This document shows positions 1 to 10,065 of a DNA stretch of 64,000 nucleotides, in pieces. This DNA is from Doryteuthis pealeii (lineage: Eukaryota > Mollusca > Cephalopoda > Myopsida > Loliginidae), in the NCBI GenBank assembly GCA_023376005.1, contig CM042179.1, forward strand, positions 14,285,472-14,349,471. Direction: 5' to 3'. Numbering within the stretch: the stretch's first letter is position 1; every line of letters starts with the position of its first letter. The position numbers and the translations under genes were made by a program. Below the pieces are notes generated by a model. It searched no databases. It saw only the letters and a list, made by a program, of their open reading frames with translations, and had not been told where the DNA came from.

Positions 1-105
1 AAATAATACCGCTACCTTTCTTCTATAAGAATGGCTTTGGCATCAAATAACCCACGAATGTTGATATGCCATTAAACAAAGAAACGAAACCAAATAAAAC
101 AAAAC
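1..105 (-). repeat. Family-B-like 3' end, left inverted copy
   Basis: This end resembles the terminus of the dispersed family called B here: it contains a version of 'gttgatatgccattaaac' preceded by a block reading roughly 'ggctttggcatcaaataaccc'. The same block occurs in opposite orientation at about 1293-1372 and again in this orientation at 52741-52800. The two copies near the window start therefore face each other across about 1.2 kb. They may be two independent insertions or the ends of one element; the interior between them holds other repeats, which favours independent insertions. Confidence 0.5.
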
Positions 106-367
106 TAAACACTCTCACAAGAGAATGTCATACGCATCCAAATATAGATACACACATGTGTATGTGTATATATCGGTTATCTGCAGGCTAATTTGCATAT
201 CTTAGGAATGCAAATTATAAGATTATTTCACATTTTTCTCAACACTGGATTATTCAATATTTCCAATGTATGGCTTGAAAAAAATATACCATTAACTCAA
301 ATAATCTAATGTAATTTGTTTAAGGGATATTTTATGAAGACAGAATGCTCAGCTATTAAATAAAAAT

Positions 368-627
368 GGAACAATATGACCTTAAGGCACCCCTTCCGCG
401 ATCTCGACTCGTGGGGACACTTTTCTCATTTACGCCGTTTTCTCATTTACGCGTGTTTTTTAGGGGTTAGGGGTAGGGATTAGAGCTAGGGTTAGGGGTT
501 AGTTTTATAATTAAAAAAATCTCTAAAATCGTCTGTAAACAATTAATCGGATTTTGACGGTGTAAATGGAAAACATGTCCCCACGAATCGAAATCGCAAA
601 AGGGGTGCCTTAAGGTCATATGGTCCA
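368..627. mobile_element. Inverted-repeat MITE with telomere-like core
   Basis: About 50-bp inverted repeats (368-420 and 576-626) bound this 260-bp element. Both arms carry 'atgaccttaaggcacccctt' and continue into 'tcgtggggaca', with a few C/T differences between the arms. The interior holds two tandem copies of 'ttctcatttacgc' and then a G-rich stretch at 460-502 made of TTAGGG/TTAGGGG-type units. The inverted termini and the absence of any reading frame indicate a non-autonomous DNA element. The superfamily cannot be assigned because no clear target-site duplication is visible. Confidence 0.7.
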
Positions 628-731
628 AAAATGCGTGTGTCTTACCTGTTATTAGCTTATTTACTGCTAAAATTTTAAAATTAAAAATCGTCATTCTCTA
701 ATTGTTGTAATCCAATAAGTTTTGCCAGAGG

Positions 732-1018
732 TAGTAGATTACCCAACCTGTTCACCACGGATAGGGTGTGACAAAAATTCGCAAGTATTGGACATCCAAC
801 GTAGGTCGAACTCGCTATTCAGTAGTAATGTAGAGTGCGAAACTACCTTACTAACCATTGCACCACGATAGGACACCCTAGTAGGTATTTACCCAACCAG
901 TTCATGGCGGGTAGGATGTGACCCAAGGTTGCAAGTATTCAGTGAGAATCGATCTTTCCATTCAGTAGCTACAGATCTGCAAGACTAGCTTGCTAACCAT
1001 TACACCTCGATGTGATAT
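732..1018 (-). repeat. Two tandem tRNA-like SINE units
   Basis: Two related units (about 732-880 and 881-1018) each read on the minus strand as a tRNA-like head. An A-box-like 'tggtgtaatggttag' type motif lies near the right side of each unit and a B-box-like 'gatcgattctcac' type motif further left. Each unit starts with 'acccaacc...ttc' and ends near 'accacgatnngacac'. They are diverged from one another and from the five-unit array at 4853-5491, but share its organisation. Confidence 0.5.
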
Positions 1019-1292
1019 GCGAGTATGTGTACTTGTGTGCGAGTGGTTGTCTACTTTTAAATGACTAGATGTGTTATTCTGTATATATATTTTATCTATG
1101 TTTTATTAAAGTCTATAGATTGTTTGGTTTTATCTATTTACTTTTACTAATTATCTCATATCCTTACACAAAATGACGAATATTTGGTTTAAACTTTATT
1201 AGAAATTGTTTCTTTTTATGTCGTTTTAACAATCCCGTTGTTTCTTTTTAAGTCGTTTTAACAATCAATGATAATTTTCAAAGCATAAGTTT

Positions 1293-1372
1293 GTTTGATT
1301 TGGTTTCTTTGTTTAATTGCCTATCAATGTTCGTGGGTTATTTAATGCCAAAGTCATACTTGTAGAAAAAAA
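1293..1372 (+). repeat. Family-B-like end, right inverted copy
   Basis: Contains 'ttggtttctttgtttaat' followed by 'tcaatgttcgtgggttattt' and 'aatgccaaagtcat', which is the reverse complement of the sequence at 1-105. It is one of several dispersed copies of this end sequence in the window. Confidence 0.5.
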
Positions 1373-1390
1373 ACAATAACGATAATATCT

Positions 1391-1485
1391 AATCCATAGT
1401 TAGGAGGTGAATGGCTTGATATGTTTCCCAAGGATATTAGTCCGAAAGTAAATGTAATAACGCTACTGGGGTTCGAACTGGCTTA
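1391..1485 (-). mobile_element. Degenerate SINE-A fragment
   Basis: Matches the middle of SINE-A on the minus strand: 'tttcccaaggatattagt' followed by a diverged 'gggttcgaact' B-box region. Neither end of the SINE is present and several deletions are visible. Confidence 0.45.
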
Positions 1486-1538
1486 CTATACAGGTTAAGG
1501 CGTAAGTCAAAGTCAGTTTAACATTAGGATCCATGAAC

Positions 1539-1981
1539 GGTAAATTTTACCTTTAATTGTCAAAATTCCTAGCATAAAATTGTGCGTGTGCATTATCTGA
1601 AATGAACTTAATTGTTATTAAGAACACATTTTATGATATTTTGTGTTAAAGCATGCAGTTGTATTGTTTTCGAAAAGTTTCAAACATTTGTGTATTTCGC
1701 ACGGACACTTTCAAAATGGCCACCGGTTTGTTTCAAAGTGAAAGTCAGTTGGCTAAATTCCTAGCATAAAATTATCTGAAATGAACTTAATTGTTATTAA
1801 GAATACATTTTATGATATTTTTGTGTTAAAGCATGCAGTTGTATTGTTTTCGAAAAGTTTCTAAGATTTCGCACGGACACGTTCAAAATGGTTACCGGCT
1901 TGTTTCAAAGTGAAAGTCAAGGGAGGTTACTCTAATTGCCTTATTTGCTAGGAATTTTGACAACTAAAGGTGAAAATTACC
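1539..1981. mobile_element. TIR element with internal tandem duplication
   Basis: Inverted termini of about 35 bp (1539-1574 and 1947-1981) begin 'ggtaaattttacc' and end at 'attcctagc'. Flanking 8-mers 'ccatgaac' (1531-1538) and 'ctatgaac' (1982-1989) differ at one base and look like an 8-bp target-site duplication, a size typical of hAT-type elements. The interior is a direct duplication of about 180 bp (about 1566-1750 and 1754-1925), both copies containing 'gcatgcagttgtattg' and 'cgcacggacac'. No transposase is present, so the element is non-autonomous. Confidence 0.65.
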
Positions 1982-1989
1982 CTATGAAC

Positions 1990-2321
1990 CCACCTGAGAT
2001 AAGAATAAAACTCCTCAGTTGCCACGCCCAGTCTCCCACAGTCGTTGGACTACTCATACGAAATTGTTACAATAGTAAAAATACTACTGCAGGGTTTGGA
2101 TACCTGGGACTAGGATCTCCTTACTCGGTTAATTCGCCCTGAACGAAATCATGAATACAGTTGAGGGAGATGAACAGATATCACATTTTAATCCCAACCC
2201 GAAAGGCAGGGAAAGTGAATTAATAGTTTCCTGTATTTGTAGCCTTTTTTTACATTACGATATTGTATTCACAGGGTTTATAATAAAAATGTTTTTCATT
2301 GGTCAAACAACAACTACAACA
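1990..2321. other. Unassigned stretch
   Basis: AT-rich DNA with no repeat that recurs elsewhere in the window. Short open frames of 61-68 codons exist here but show no recognisable domain and no splice context that would support an exon. Confidence 0.4.
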
Positions 2322-2612
2322 GCGGCTGTAGTGTAATAGTTATCACCGTATGAAATGGACACGATTAACAGAGTTCAAATCCTGGACTAGGCTGTTCGCA
2401 TTTCACATAGAGCTAATACCCTTGGAAAAGGAATGAATACAAATATTCTCCCTGAAGTTATGGGTAAATAGTAGGGCAGTCTAGTCTCTTTATCTTTGGT
2501 ATGGCAACCGGTATAGGAGAAGGAAAACACTAAATTCAAATATGTTAAACACCGATTTAAAAATTGATTTGTGTCACATTCTACTCGTGTGGAGGGGTTG
2601 GGTAAATATATA
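2322..2612 (+). mobile_element. SINE-A, near full length
   Basis: Has the full SINE-A order: tRNA-like head with an A-box-like 'tagtgtaatagttatc' and a B-box-like 'gagttcaaatcctgg', a body with 'catttcacatagagctaata', 'atgggtaaatagtagggcag' and 'ggagaaggaaaac', and the tail 'ggaggggttgggtaaatata'. About 290 bp with modest divergence. The internal RNA polymerase III promoter boxes are known for tRNA-derived SINEs; whether this copy is transcribed cannot be judged. Confidence 0.8.
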
Positions 2613-3021
2613 CAACAGCCATTTCGCATTCAGCTAACATGACATTTATCAGGTAATATCAGCCATAAAAATACATTAATCAATATAGAATGCAAGGTCG
2701 TTTTATTCCTTCCAATATTAGACTGATTCTTGTAGACAACCCAAACGTACTGTATAATATAAATTGCAAAAAAAAAAAAAAAAAAGAAGACTACCCGTAC
2801 TTAATTACAAAAAGAAACGCGCACACGTTGGATAAAATAGCATTCAAGCCAGGAACATGAATATATTTAAGAACTCATAAATATTCAGAATCAAACTACA
2901 TATACCAAATGATTTCCACGCGTTGTAACGTCTGCCATGTAAAAATATAAATTGAATTTCTTTTTAAACACAAAAGCTTCATAATGGAAAAATACATCAA
3001 AATTTCCCTGGATTAAAATCG
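2613..3021. other. AT-rich stretch with poly-A run
   Basis: Contains an A-run at about 2767-2785 and otherwise AT-rich sequence. It resembles 11700-12000 in several short phrases ('agacaac..aaa.gtac.gtataat'), so it may be an old repeat, but the match is too scattered to define. Confidence 0.35.
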
Positions 3022-3100
3022 AGTGGGGCTTAGAATATGCTTACGGTATCCCCTGCAGAGGAGTAAGTGCCATCGCTTAAAAAAACTAAAATTCTTTTGA
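3022..3100 (-). repeat. Family-B 5' end fragment
   Basis: Contains 'gtggggcttagaatatgctt' and 'tatcccctgcagagg', the same start as the family-B copies at 3541 and 10795. It is cut off by (TA)n and the following SINE-A. Confidence 0.45.

Positions 3101-3103
<3 letters not shown>

Positions 3104-3151
<48 letters not shown>
3104..3151. repeat. (TA)n at SINE-A tail
   Basis: Dinucleotide tract that directly continues the 3' tail of the minus-strand SINE-A beginning at 3152. Confidence 0.9.
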
Positions 3152-3152
<1 letters not shown>

Positions 3153-3402
3153 CCAACCCTCCGCATTAGCAGGATGTGATACAAGGTCGATTTCTTAGGT
3201 GGAGTTGAACAGGTTTGAATTCAGAGTTTTCCTTCTCCTAGACTGGTTACCTATCCAAGGTTAAAGAACACGGTCTGCCCTAGTAGTAGGATTCATACCT
3301 TTCCCAAGGATATTAGCGCTAAGTGAAATCCAACCAGCCTCGTCCAGCCTGGTCGACGAGTCCATTTCCTTACGACTCTAACTATTACACTACGCACCTC
3401 CT
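3152..3402 (-). mobile_element. SINE-A, near full length, minus strand
   Basis: Reads on the minus strand from 'ggaggtgcgtagtgtaatag' at the right to a tail 'ggagggttggta' at 3152. Body motifs 'ttccttctcctagactggtt' and 'tttcccaaggatattagcgc' are intact. A short deletion removes part of the 'taaatagtagggcaga' block. It is flanked on both sides by (TA)n. Confidence 0.8.
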
Positions 3403-3405
<3 letters not shown>

Positions 3406-3441
<36 letters not shown>

Positions 3442-3458
3442 GTGTGTGTGTGTGTGTG

Positions 3459-3501
<43 letters not shown>

Positions 3502-3508
3502 TATATGA
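3406..3508. repeat. Compound (TA)n-(TG)n-(TA)n
   Basis: TA tract, then TG tract (about 3437-3465), then TA tract. Located at the 5' side of the neighbouring SINE-A. Confidence 0.85.
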
Positions 3509-3540
3509 AAGAATTCTCAGGTGTCTAGAAATCTAAATAC

Positions 3541-3715
3541 ACCAGGGCTTAGAATACACTGGATGTATACCTTGCTGAGACGTAAGCCCCCCCCCAAAAA
3601 AAAAAATCACTTGGATATGAGACTAAACTGCATCTGATGGTAAGGCTCCAGTTCTGGATATCTAGAGAGCATAGAGTACACCTACATTTCCATTATTACC
3701 GCATATAATCTGACC
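3541..3715 (-). repeat. Family-B fragment
   Basis: Begins with 'agggcttagaatacac' and continues through 'actaaactgcatctgatggt' and 'ggctccagttctggatatct', the conserved internal part of family B found also at 10800, 20280, 21990 and 34140. The distal half is missing. Confidence 0.6.
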
Positions 3716-3738
3716 CTAAGTGGTAGTTTCTATGATAT

Positions 3739-4030
3739 TCTATTATAATGGACATTCGATGTCTGTCTGTAACCGAAACTACCTCACTACTTACATCAGA
3801 ATACCATCATGAAATGCGTAAATTTATTCAATGAGTATTTGATTTATAGTCAAAATCATTAATAGAGAGAATTAAGGACAACCCTGTATTATATATACTC
3901 AGAAATTAAGTATGCAATATTAAACAGTCCACATTGTTTTTTTTAATACATTTTTTAAATACATGCCCGGTATTACTGATTTATATATAGGTTGTTTTAT
4001 TTTGATATATATTAAAATTATCTAACCTAA
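3739..4030 (+). mobile_element. Degenerate Helitron E/F-type fragment
   Basis: Starts 'tctattataatggacatt' followed by 'gtctgtctgtaacc', the 5' terminus shared by Helitron families E and F here. The 3' part contains a diverged version of the F interior ('acagtccacattgttttttt' and 'cggtattac'). No 3' hairpin or CTAG end is visible, so it is 3' truncated. Confidence 0.5.
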
Positions 4031-4852
4031 TTATCTAACGTAATGAATTTTACGAGAAAATTATTTACAGACAAGAAATAGTTACATAATCTTCTACATT
4101 AAATTTGAAGATGTTTGTTTATTTAACCGTATCCGGTTTAGGTTTGCGCATACCCGCTTTTCATTACGAGTTCAAATGTAACGATAGTTTCATTAATCAT
4201 GCTTTCTTCCTCAGCTTAGGAATAAACTCGGCAAAAATATTCTTAATCCCTATAAAGATAGTTTCATCAACTGTGCTTCTTTTTACAGATTCAATGACAC
4301 AGTGTTTTAAAAAATAAAACGGTTTTCTGTAGTTAAATTCAATATTCTGCAATTAAGATTATTAATTTACATTAATAAGAGTACAATATAATCTTATTAA
4401 TATCAATTAATAATTCATATTTTATTATACAGTGAAAAAAGTTCCGTTTTATCGTCTGCCGTAAAACAAAACAATATTTTTTTTCATTTGACGCCCCCCA
4501 AAAGAAAAAATTAAATATTTGAATTAATCTAAGTTTAACTGTTATAAACTTGGTTTTATAAGAAAAAACATATTTATTTGAATTTTTATAGGAAAACTAT
4601 TTTTATTCCTATTAAAAAAAAAGATTTCTAAGATCTCTTTAAATCTTTCTTACGAAAGAGCGTGGAAAATTTTTTTACACCGTCCGGATGGTGGTGTCTT
4701 TTTGGGGCTGTTGTTAGTATATTATTTTTAAAAAAAACCTTGTCTACGGTCTTCTTTAAAAGAGAGACAACTTTACGAATATACTTTACCTACATATATA
4801 CTAAATAAAAAACAGCGATAAATGCTGAAAAATCAAGAAACATGAATTATAC
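4031..4852. other. AT-rich unassigned stretch
   Basis: Strongly AT-rich. An open frame of 70 codons from 4105 has no recognisable domain. A short palindromic phrase 'agatttctaagatct' is present near 4623. Nothing here recurs clearly elsewhere in the window. Confidence 0.35.
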
Positions 4853-5491
4853 TTATTTACTAAGCTTAGCTTAGATGTGGCACAAGGTCAGAAGTATGGG
4901 GTAACCAATGAGAATCGACCTCATTAACAATGGTCTGTGAATCTAGCTTGCTAACCATTACACCAAGTGAGATGCCCCAGTTATTAACTAAGCTTAGCTT
5001 AAATGTGGCACAAGGCCAGAAGTATGGGGCGTTCAATGAGAATTAAACTCATTAAGAATGGTCTGCGAATCTAGTCTGATAACCATTACACCACGTGAGG
5101 TGCCCATAGTTATTTACTAAACTTAGCTTAGATGTGGCACAAGGCCAGAATTATGGGGCGCCCAATGAGAATTGAACTCACTAACAATGGTGTATGAATC
5201 TAGCCTGCTAACCATTACACCACGGAGGTGCCCCAGTTATTTACTAAGCTTAGCTTAGATGTGGCACAATGCCAGAAGTATGAGGCGTTCAATGATAATT
5301 AAACTCGTTAACAATGGTCTGCAAATCTAGCCTGCTAACCATTACACCATGTGAGGTGTCTATAGTTATTTACTAAGCTTAGCTTAGATGTGGCACAAGG
5401 TCAGAAGTATGGGGCGCCCATTGAGAGTTAAACTCGCTAACAAGGGAGTGCAAATCTAGTTGCTAACCATTACACCACGTGAGGTGCCCGG
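4853..5491 (-). repeat. Five-unit tandem array of a tRNA-like repeat
   Basis: Five head-to-tail units start at 4853, 4981, 5110, 5237 and 5366, each 126-129 bp. Each begins 'ttatttactaagcttagctt' or a close variant. On the minus strand each reads as a tRNA-like body: 'ggtgtaatggttagca' (A box) and 'gagttcgattctcattgg' or a variant (B box). The flanking 'ggggcacc' and 'gggcgcccc' could pair as an acceptor-like stem. Units differ by scattered substitutions. A single diverged relative lies at 6370-6500. The tandem state suggests local duplication rather than five separate retrotransposition events. Confidence 0.75.
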
Positions 5492-6369
5492 AAACATAAA
5501 TTATAAGAATGCACCAGAAGCTTCAGCTGTGGAAGAAACAGCAGCTGCAATGAAATTGTCACATGGACAATGAAAGAGTAACGATACGTAACAACAGCAC
5601 TGCAATATGTGTTAATATTAAATATAAGAGTAATAGCAACGATTGCAACATTGAAATAATATCAACAAGTACCACAATAAATAAAAAAGGCAGTAGCAAC
5701 TACAGCTGTAGCAAATACATTGATAGCAACAGGCATTTATGTATACTGTCCAATCAGTAGGTGCCATGATGCTATGCGTGTGCGCCACGTGTTATGGCCG
5801 ACCGCTCTATTATGTTTATCGATGAACCTTTGGCTCTGTAGACAGCATGCGTTTATGGCTGGGGTGGGCATGTCCACAAGTGACAGGCTTACAATAGATG
5901 ATTAAGCGAATGTCGTTATTGGTGTAACCCCATCTGAGATATGCATATGTCTTGTCAAAGTTTGCTGGAATTGTGTTTCATTCTAGGTTACACTGTCTTT
6001 TTCTATTCTGGGCAAAAACGAGTGGTCAATATATTTTCCAATTAACTTTGGCTTGCTGTCTCTGTAGCTTTTCTTTTTTTTATCCGAGCAATGACAAAAC
6101 GATTAAGTAATATTAACAAACGAAGAAAAAAAAAGAGAAATATCATTTATGGTGTTTAGCCCTCTTATTTGTTGCTAATAGCTGATTTTGTTGCAATTTG
6201 TCATGGATACAATCGGTGTTGATAGTTTTATTACTTGTGTATCTTAGCTAAAGATAGATGAGTGTGTTGATATCACAAATCATTCTTTTACGATGAAATA
6301 AAAAAAATGTTGGCATAAGGTCACAGAAAGAAAATAATTTGAAGACGAAATAATGATGCCCTATGAATT
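5492..6369. other. Unassigned stretch
   Basis: Mixed AT-rich sequence with CAG/CAA-rich phrases near 5520-5730. Open frames of 61-65 codons are present without recognisable domains. The part at 5760-5960 is somewhat more GC-rich and does not recur in the window. Confidence 0.3.
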
Positions 6370-6500
6370 TATGTTATTATTTACTAAGCTTAACTTAGTT
6401 TGGCACAAGGTTAAAAGTACGGAGCACCCAATGAGATTCGAATTCATTAACAATGGCCTTCTAGAAAAACTCGTAAACTAATATAATACACGAAGTTCTC
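6370..6500 (-). repeat. Single diverged tRNA-like unit
   Basis: Contains 'tatttactaagcttaactta', 'ggcacaaggtt' and 'gagattcgaattcattaaca', matching the array unit at 4853-5491. The A-box side is badly decayed. Confidence 0.5.
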
Positions 6501-7418
6501 CCAGTAATTCATGTTTTTTGGTTTGTCTAGTCCTCGATATTTTTCAGCTTTATTGTGAAAATACTTGCAAAATAATCAGCCTGATGACAACCTTCTGTTT
6601 ACACGCTTAATTTTGTTTTTATTACTGTTATTTTGTCTTATTTTTATATTTAAAATAATTAATATAAGAGAATACTGTGTGTAAGCGAATTTTGGTCGAA
6701 ACACGTGTCGAGAGTAACAATAATAGAGTTCATCCATACCAAAGTATATGTATTTCTCTTCCAATTATCTTTTCAACATATCTGTCAGATTTTTTCCATT
6801 TTTTCTCACTTACATACATAGGTAAATAAGCTGAAAAAAAATTATTAAAATTTCATTATTTTGAAGATCATTAGATTAATCAGTTTCATTCATAGATAAT
6901 TTTTATAAAATCATTGTGAACTCATGTCCTGTGTATTAAGCAAAACTCATATTGTTATATAAAAGTTAATCGGTTCGAAGCTATTATAATTATTGTTGTA
7001 TAGTAGGAAATATTATCTCTCTAATTAAATAAAACGATAATCCTTCCAAGCTGTGTCAGTACCATTGTATGGCTACACTAGCTGGACATTAACGAAACGC
7101 TTGGAGAAAAAAAAAACTAGACTGGAACAATTGCAGTGTATGCATCTTGTATGTCACTTATAAAAGGCATAGAACTACTCATAAGGTACATGCAGCTAAA
7201 TATAAAATTAATACAGTCACTAATAATATGCTAACCTAAACCAATAAGATGTGTAAAGCTATCAACGTGATGTTTCCATGGATCAAAAAAATGTGTATAG
7301 CTACCAGTAAGATACTTACACCGGCCTATAAGATATACATAGCCACCAATAAGATGTTTACATCTGCCCATATTTCTAGCAGTTGGGACAAGTTTCTGTA
7401 TTCTTTGCAATACTTCTT

Positions 7419-7468
<50 letters not shown>

Positions 7469-7670
7469 ATTTACATAGTATATGGGGAGAATACTTTGCA
7501 TAATGATTTTAACAAAACTGGGTTTAATAAATAATTTGCTCTTACCGATTTTTAATACTATCATGTTATTCTCAAACGTATTAAAAGCAATCCTATATAT
7601 AATTTTTATATAGAAATCAATTGAAATAACATTAAATTAAGTGTAATATCTTTTATATTCGTTCTAATTT
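6501..7670. other. AT-rich unassigned stretch with (TA)n
   Basis: No element could be assigned. Between 7190 and 7370 the phrases 'ataagatgtntaaagctancaa' and 'ataagatactta' recur several times at irregular spacing, suggesting an old degenerate tandem repeat. A (TA)n tract lies at about 7421-7466. Confidence 0.35.
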
Positions 7671-7749
7671 TTTCAGTCTTTCTAATTTAATACATCTTAT
7701 TCCATTAAAGCTTAAATACCTGCACCCAGCGGGCTCATACGTTTGCTAG
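7671..7749 (+). mobile_element. Helitron-E 3' end fragment
   Basis: Contains 'tctttctaatttaataca', 'cttaaatacctgcaccc' and ends 'tttgctag' followed by T, as in the full E copies. The hairpin is decayed ('cacccagcgggctc'). Confidence 0.6.
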
Positions 7750-8281
7750 TTCATATAATAAGTTAAACAGCTTTTTTTGAAAATATGACAATATACAATC
7801 TGTATCGAAGTTTTCTTCTCAATCTAGGTCTGTTATTATTAAGCAGCAATGTAGAATATTCTTCCAAAACTGTACCCTAAATAGTCTATAAAATTCCTTG
7901 ATTGATGTGTGTATGCAAACAAGTTCTGAAGAACTAATGAAATAGCAATACAAAAATGGCTGTTCATTACCTAACAGTATCTAGAAAGGACGAGTTATTC
8001 CCCTTGGCGGTACAATATGGCTGCTGTGAAGTGAAAAGAAATTTGCCAGTGACTATTTGATTTGCTGTCGGTATTGGTTCAACACTTCTCTTTAAAATAT
8101 TATTCTATACTAATTAGAAAAATAAAAGTTAAATTGTAGTAAATAGATAATGAAAGGTATACAATGAAAAATAAAACGTTTATATAACCTAAAGACAAAA
8201 TACCTGTTTGATAGAAAATTCGACAGCTAGATTAATTACTGGGTATGTGTATATGTACATTTGTGTATATAACAATCTGAG
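7750..8281. other. Unassigned AT-rich stretch
   Basis: No repeat, coding or RNA signal recognised. Confidence 0.3.
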
Positions 8282-8562
8282 AATGCGCACTTAGCATAAC
8301 GGTTATCGCCTTAGGAAATGGAATCAACGACGACTTCAAATATTTGTCAAGGCTTTTTGTGTTTCACTTCGTATTAATTTCTTTAGAAAAGGCATGAATC
8401 CATCTGTTCTCCTCGCGGCTATGGGTAAGTAGCGGGGTAAACTGGGCTCTTGGTGTGGCAATCGGTCTAAGATAAATAAAACAATTATTTCAAACAAAAT
8501 TCAAACTAAAAAAATGATCTTGTGTTGCATCCTGTTCGTGACAGAGGATTGGGTAAATACAT
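8282..8562 (+). mobile_element. Diverged SINE-A
   Basis: Retains 'gcataacggttatcgcctta', 'ggcatgaatccatctgttct', 'ctatgggtaagtagcgggg' and a tail 'gaggattgggtaaatacata'. The B-box region is degraded and an AT-rich stretch replaces part of the body, so it is older than most copies here. Confidence 0.65.
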
Positions 8563-8611
8563 AACTATAAAATCAGACCCTATCTTAATTTCAACTTCAT
8601 TTCAAAAATGG

Positions 8612-8960
8612 TTTGGTTTGGTTTGTTTTACGGCATATCAACCTCGGTGGGTCATTTAATGCCGACAAAGTTTTGAGATAAATTCATTCTTAATGGATAA
8701 TCAAATTTTATATATAAACTCATGTTTTTCTATTTAATACATAGATAGGACGCTAACAGCTACTACCACTCCGGGTCAGAGTGGACCAGGGAGAAATGGT
8801 GATGAAGGGGTGCTCCACTTTCCCCAAATCTGGAACCTCCCCATCAGAGAGTTTAACGTCATCCCCAGGACATGAAGACCCTCAGTCACCGCCTTCTAGC
8901 ATCCATATGATAAAAAGGGTTGGGGATTGCCATAAGGGCAATAGGGTTGGGGCAATCATA
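8612..8960 (+). mobile_element. Family-B retroposon copy
   Basis: In this orientation it starts 'tttggtttggtttgttttac', 'ggcatatcaacctcggtggg', then 'actaccactccgggtcagag', 'tgctccactttccccaaatc' and 'gtcaccgccttctag'. A second copy in the same orientation is at 49955-50285. Several opposite-orientation copies end in short ATCA-type runs ('tcaatcaatcaatca' near 16940; 'atcaatcaat' at 22552). That suggests these copies lie with their tails on the other side and that B is a retroposon. The class is unproven: no reverse transcriptase and no RNA polymerase III boxes were recognised. Confidence 0.55.
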
Positions 8961-9148
8961 TAAGTGCTGGGCTTGACGTGACCAGCCGATGGATCGGAGT
9001 GGGCCTTTCCGACAATCTGTCTAGCCTAAGTACAGTGTTGCAGGTCATGGACTGCTCATTCGGTGCATTCTAACGTCCCAGTCGACAGGGCGGATCAAAA
9101 ATTTACCCATTCCATTTCTATTATATCTTAACAACAATAGAATCATGT
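8961..9148. other. GC-richer unassigned segment
   Basis: Locally GC-rich stretch ('gacgtgaccagccgatgg', 'cagtcgacagggcggatc') directly downstream of family B. It may be the rest of that element; the copy at 49955 does not extend far enough to test this. Confidence 0.3.
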
Positions 9149-9692
9149 ATGTATTTACCCAACTCCTCTGCAGGGGCAGGAGTCGACACAAGGTCAATTA
9201 CAAATCAGTTTATAATAATAAAGTCGTCGTCGTGGCCTAAAGTCGGTATCAGCCAATCAGTGAGGGAGTCTATCCCCTTTTCAATAGCGCTAGACCAAAC
9301 AGATTGTTTTTTTGCGTCTGAGGTTGAGCGCCACACCTACCATCAGCTCCTTACTTCACCGCACAGATCCCTGTGCTATTCATACGCTGAGTTGGCGAGG
9401 GCTGGTATTGAACTAGGAACGTTGGGATTTCTAGCCGAACGTTCTACCGACTGAGCTAACCCGGCCCATTAAGTTTAAATCTAGAGTTTTCCTTCTCCTG
9501 TATCAGTCGACATACCAATGTTCAAGAGTCCAGTCTGTCCAAATAGCTGGAAGGGGGATAATTGGATTCATACCTTCCCCAAGTGCTTTGTGAGATGCAA
9601 AAAGCCTCGTACAGGAATTGAATTCTGGTTACTGCGCTCATTTCCTACGACGATAACCATTATGTTACAAGGTGAAACATATACTCTACAAA
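9149..9692 (-). mobile_element. SINE-A split by SINE-C
   Basis: A minus-strand SINE-A starts with tail 'tatttacccaactcctctgc' at 9149 and resumes at 9466 with 'aagtttaaatctagagtttt' to a degraded head near 9692. SINE-C lies between, at about 9225-9465, so SINE-C inserted into an existing SINE-A. No long duplication is evident at the junctions. Confidence 0.75.
9225..9465 (-). mobile_element. SINE-C, full length, nested
   Basis: Minus strand reads 'ggccgggttagctcagtcgg' (tRNA-like 5' half with A box), a B-box-like 'agttcaataccagc', then 'gtatgaatagcacaggga', 'aaggagctgatggtaggtgt', 'gctattgaaaaggggataga' and the 3' end near 'taggccacgacgacgacttt'. The head resembles a tRNA-Lys-type sequence. 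Octopus tRNA-derived SINE families (OK, OR1, OR2) are described in the literature, but which of them this matches needs alignment. Confidence 0.8.
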
Positions 9693-10065
9693 TTGTATCC
9701 TTGGTTAATATAACGTGATTATCATTTCATTGGTTTTAAGAATTTGCTTTTAAATATAATTTATGTTTACAATAACTTCTTAAAAATAAATGAAATAATA
9801 ACATTATTTGTATAATGAATGGAAATTTAATTCTCCGTTTTAAAGACATAAAGATTAAAGATGACACAAAAGTGAATGTTTGTAGGTAATCACTATACCA
9901 TTAACAAACAAGTAGAATTGATGATTTTGATCATATCTATATGTTTGATAATCTCGAAAAATCAAAATAACAATTAATTAAGAGTTTTAGGGGTTTTTTT
10001 TCATTCTATCCTACTATAATTAAACAACAATAGAAAAATATACTTAAAAAGATCGTTGGTAGACT
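9693..10065. other. Unassigned AT-rich stretch
   Basis: No recurring repeat or gene signal recognised. Confidence 0.3.

Noticed and set aside
460..502. A true chromosome end
   Set aside because: The telomere-like units are few, degenerate and enclosed by inverted repeats well inside contiguous sequence.
1..1372. A single 1.4-kb transposon bounded by the inverted copies at 1-105 and 1293-1372
   Set aside because: The same end sequence occurs alone elsewhere (52741-52800), and the interior is made of unrelated repeats including a complete inverted-repeat element; two independent insertions explain it better.
9400..9465. A tRNA-Lys gene in the SINE-C head
   Set aside because: Good tRNA resemblance, but it is joined to the SINE-C body and shared by the other copies; the acceptor stem is not closed.
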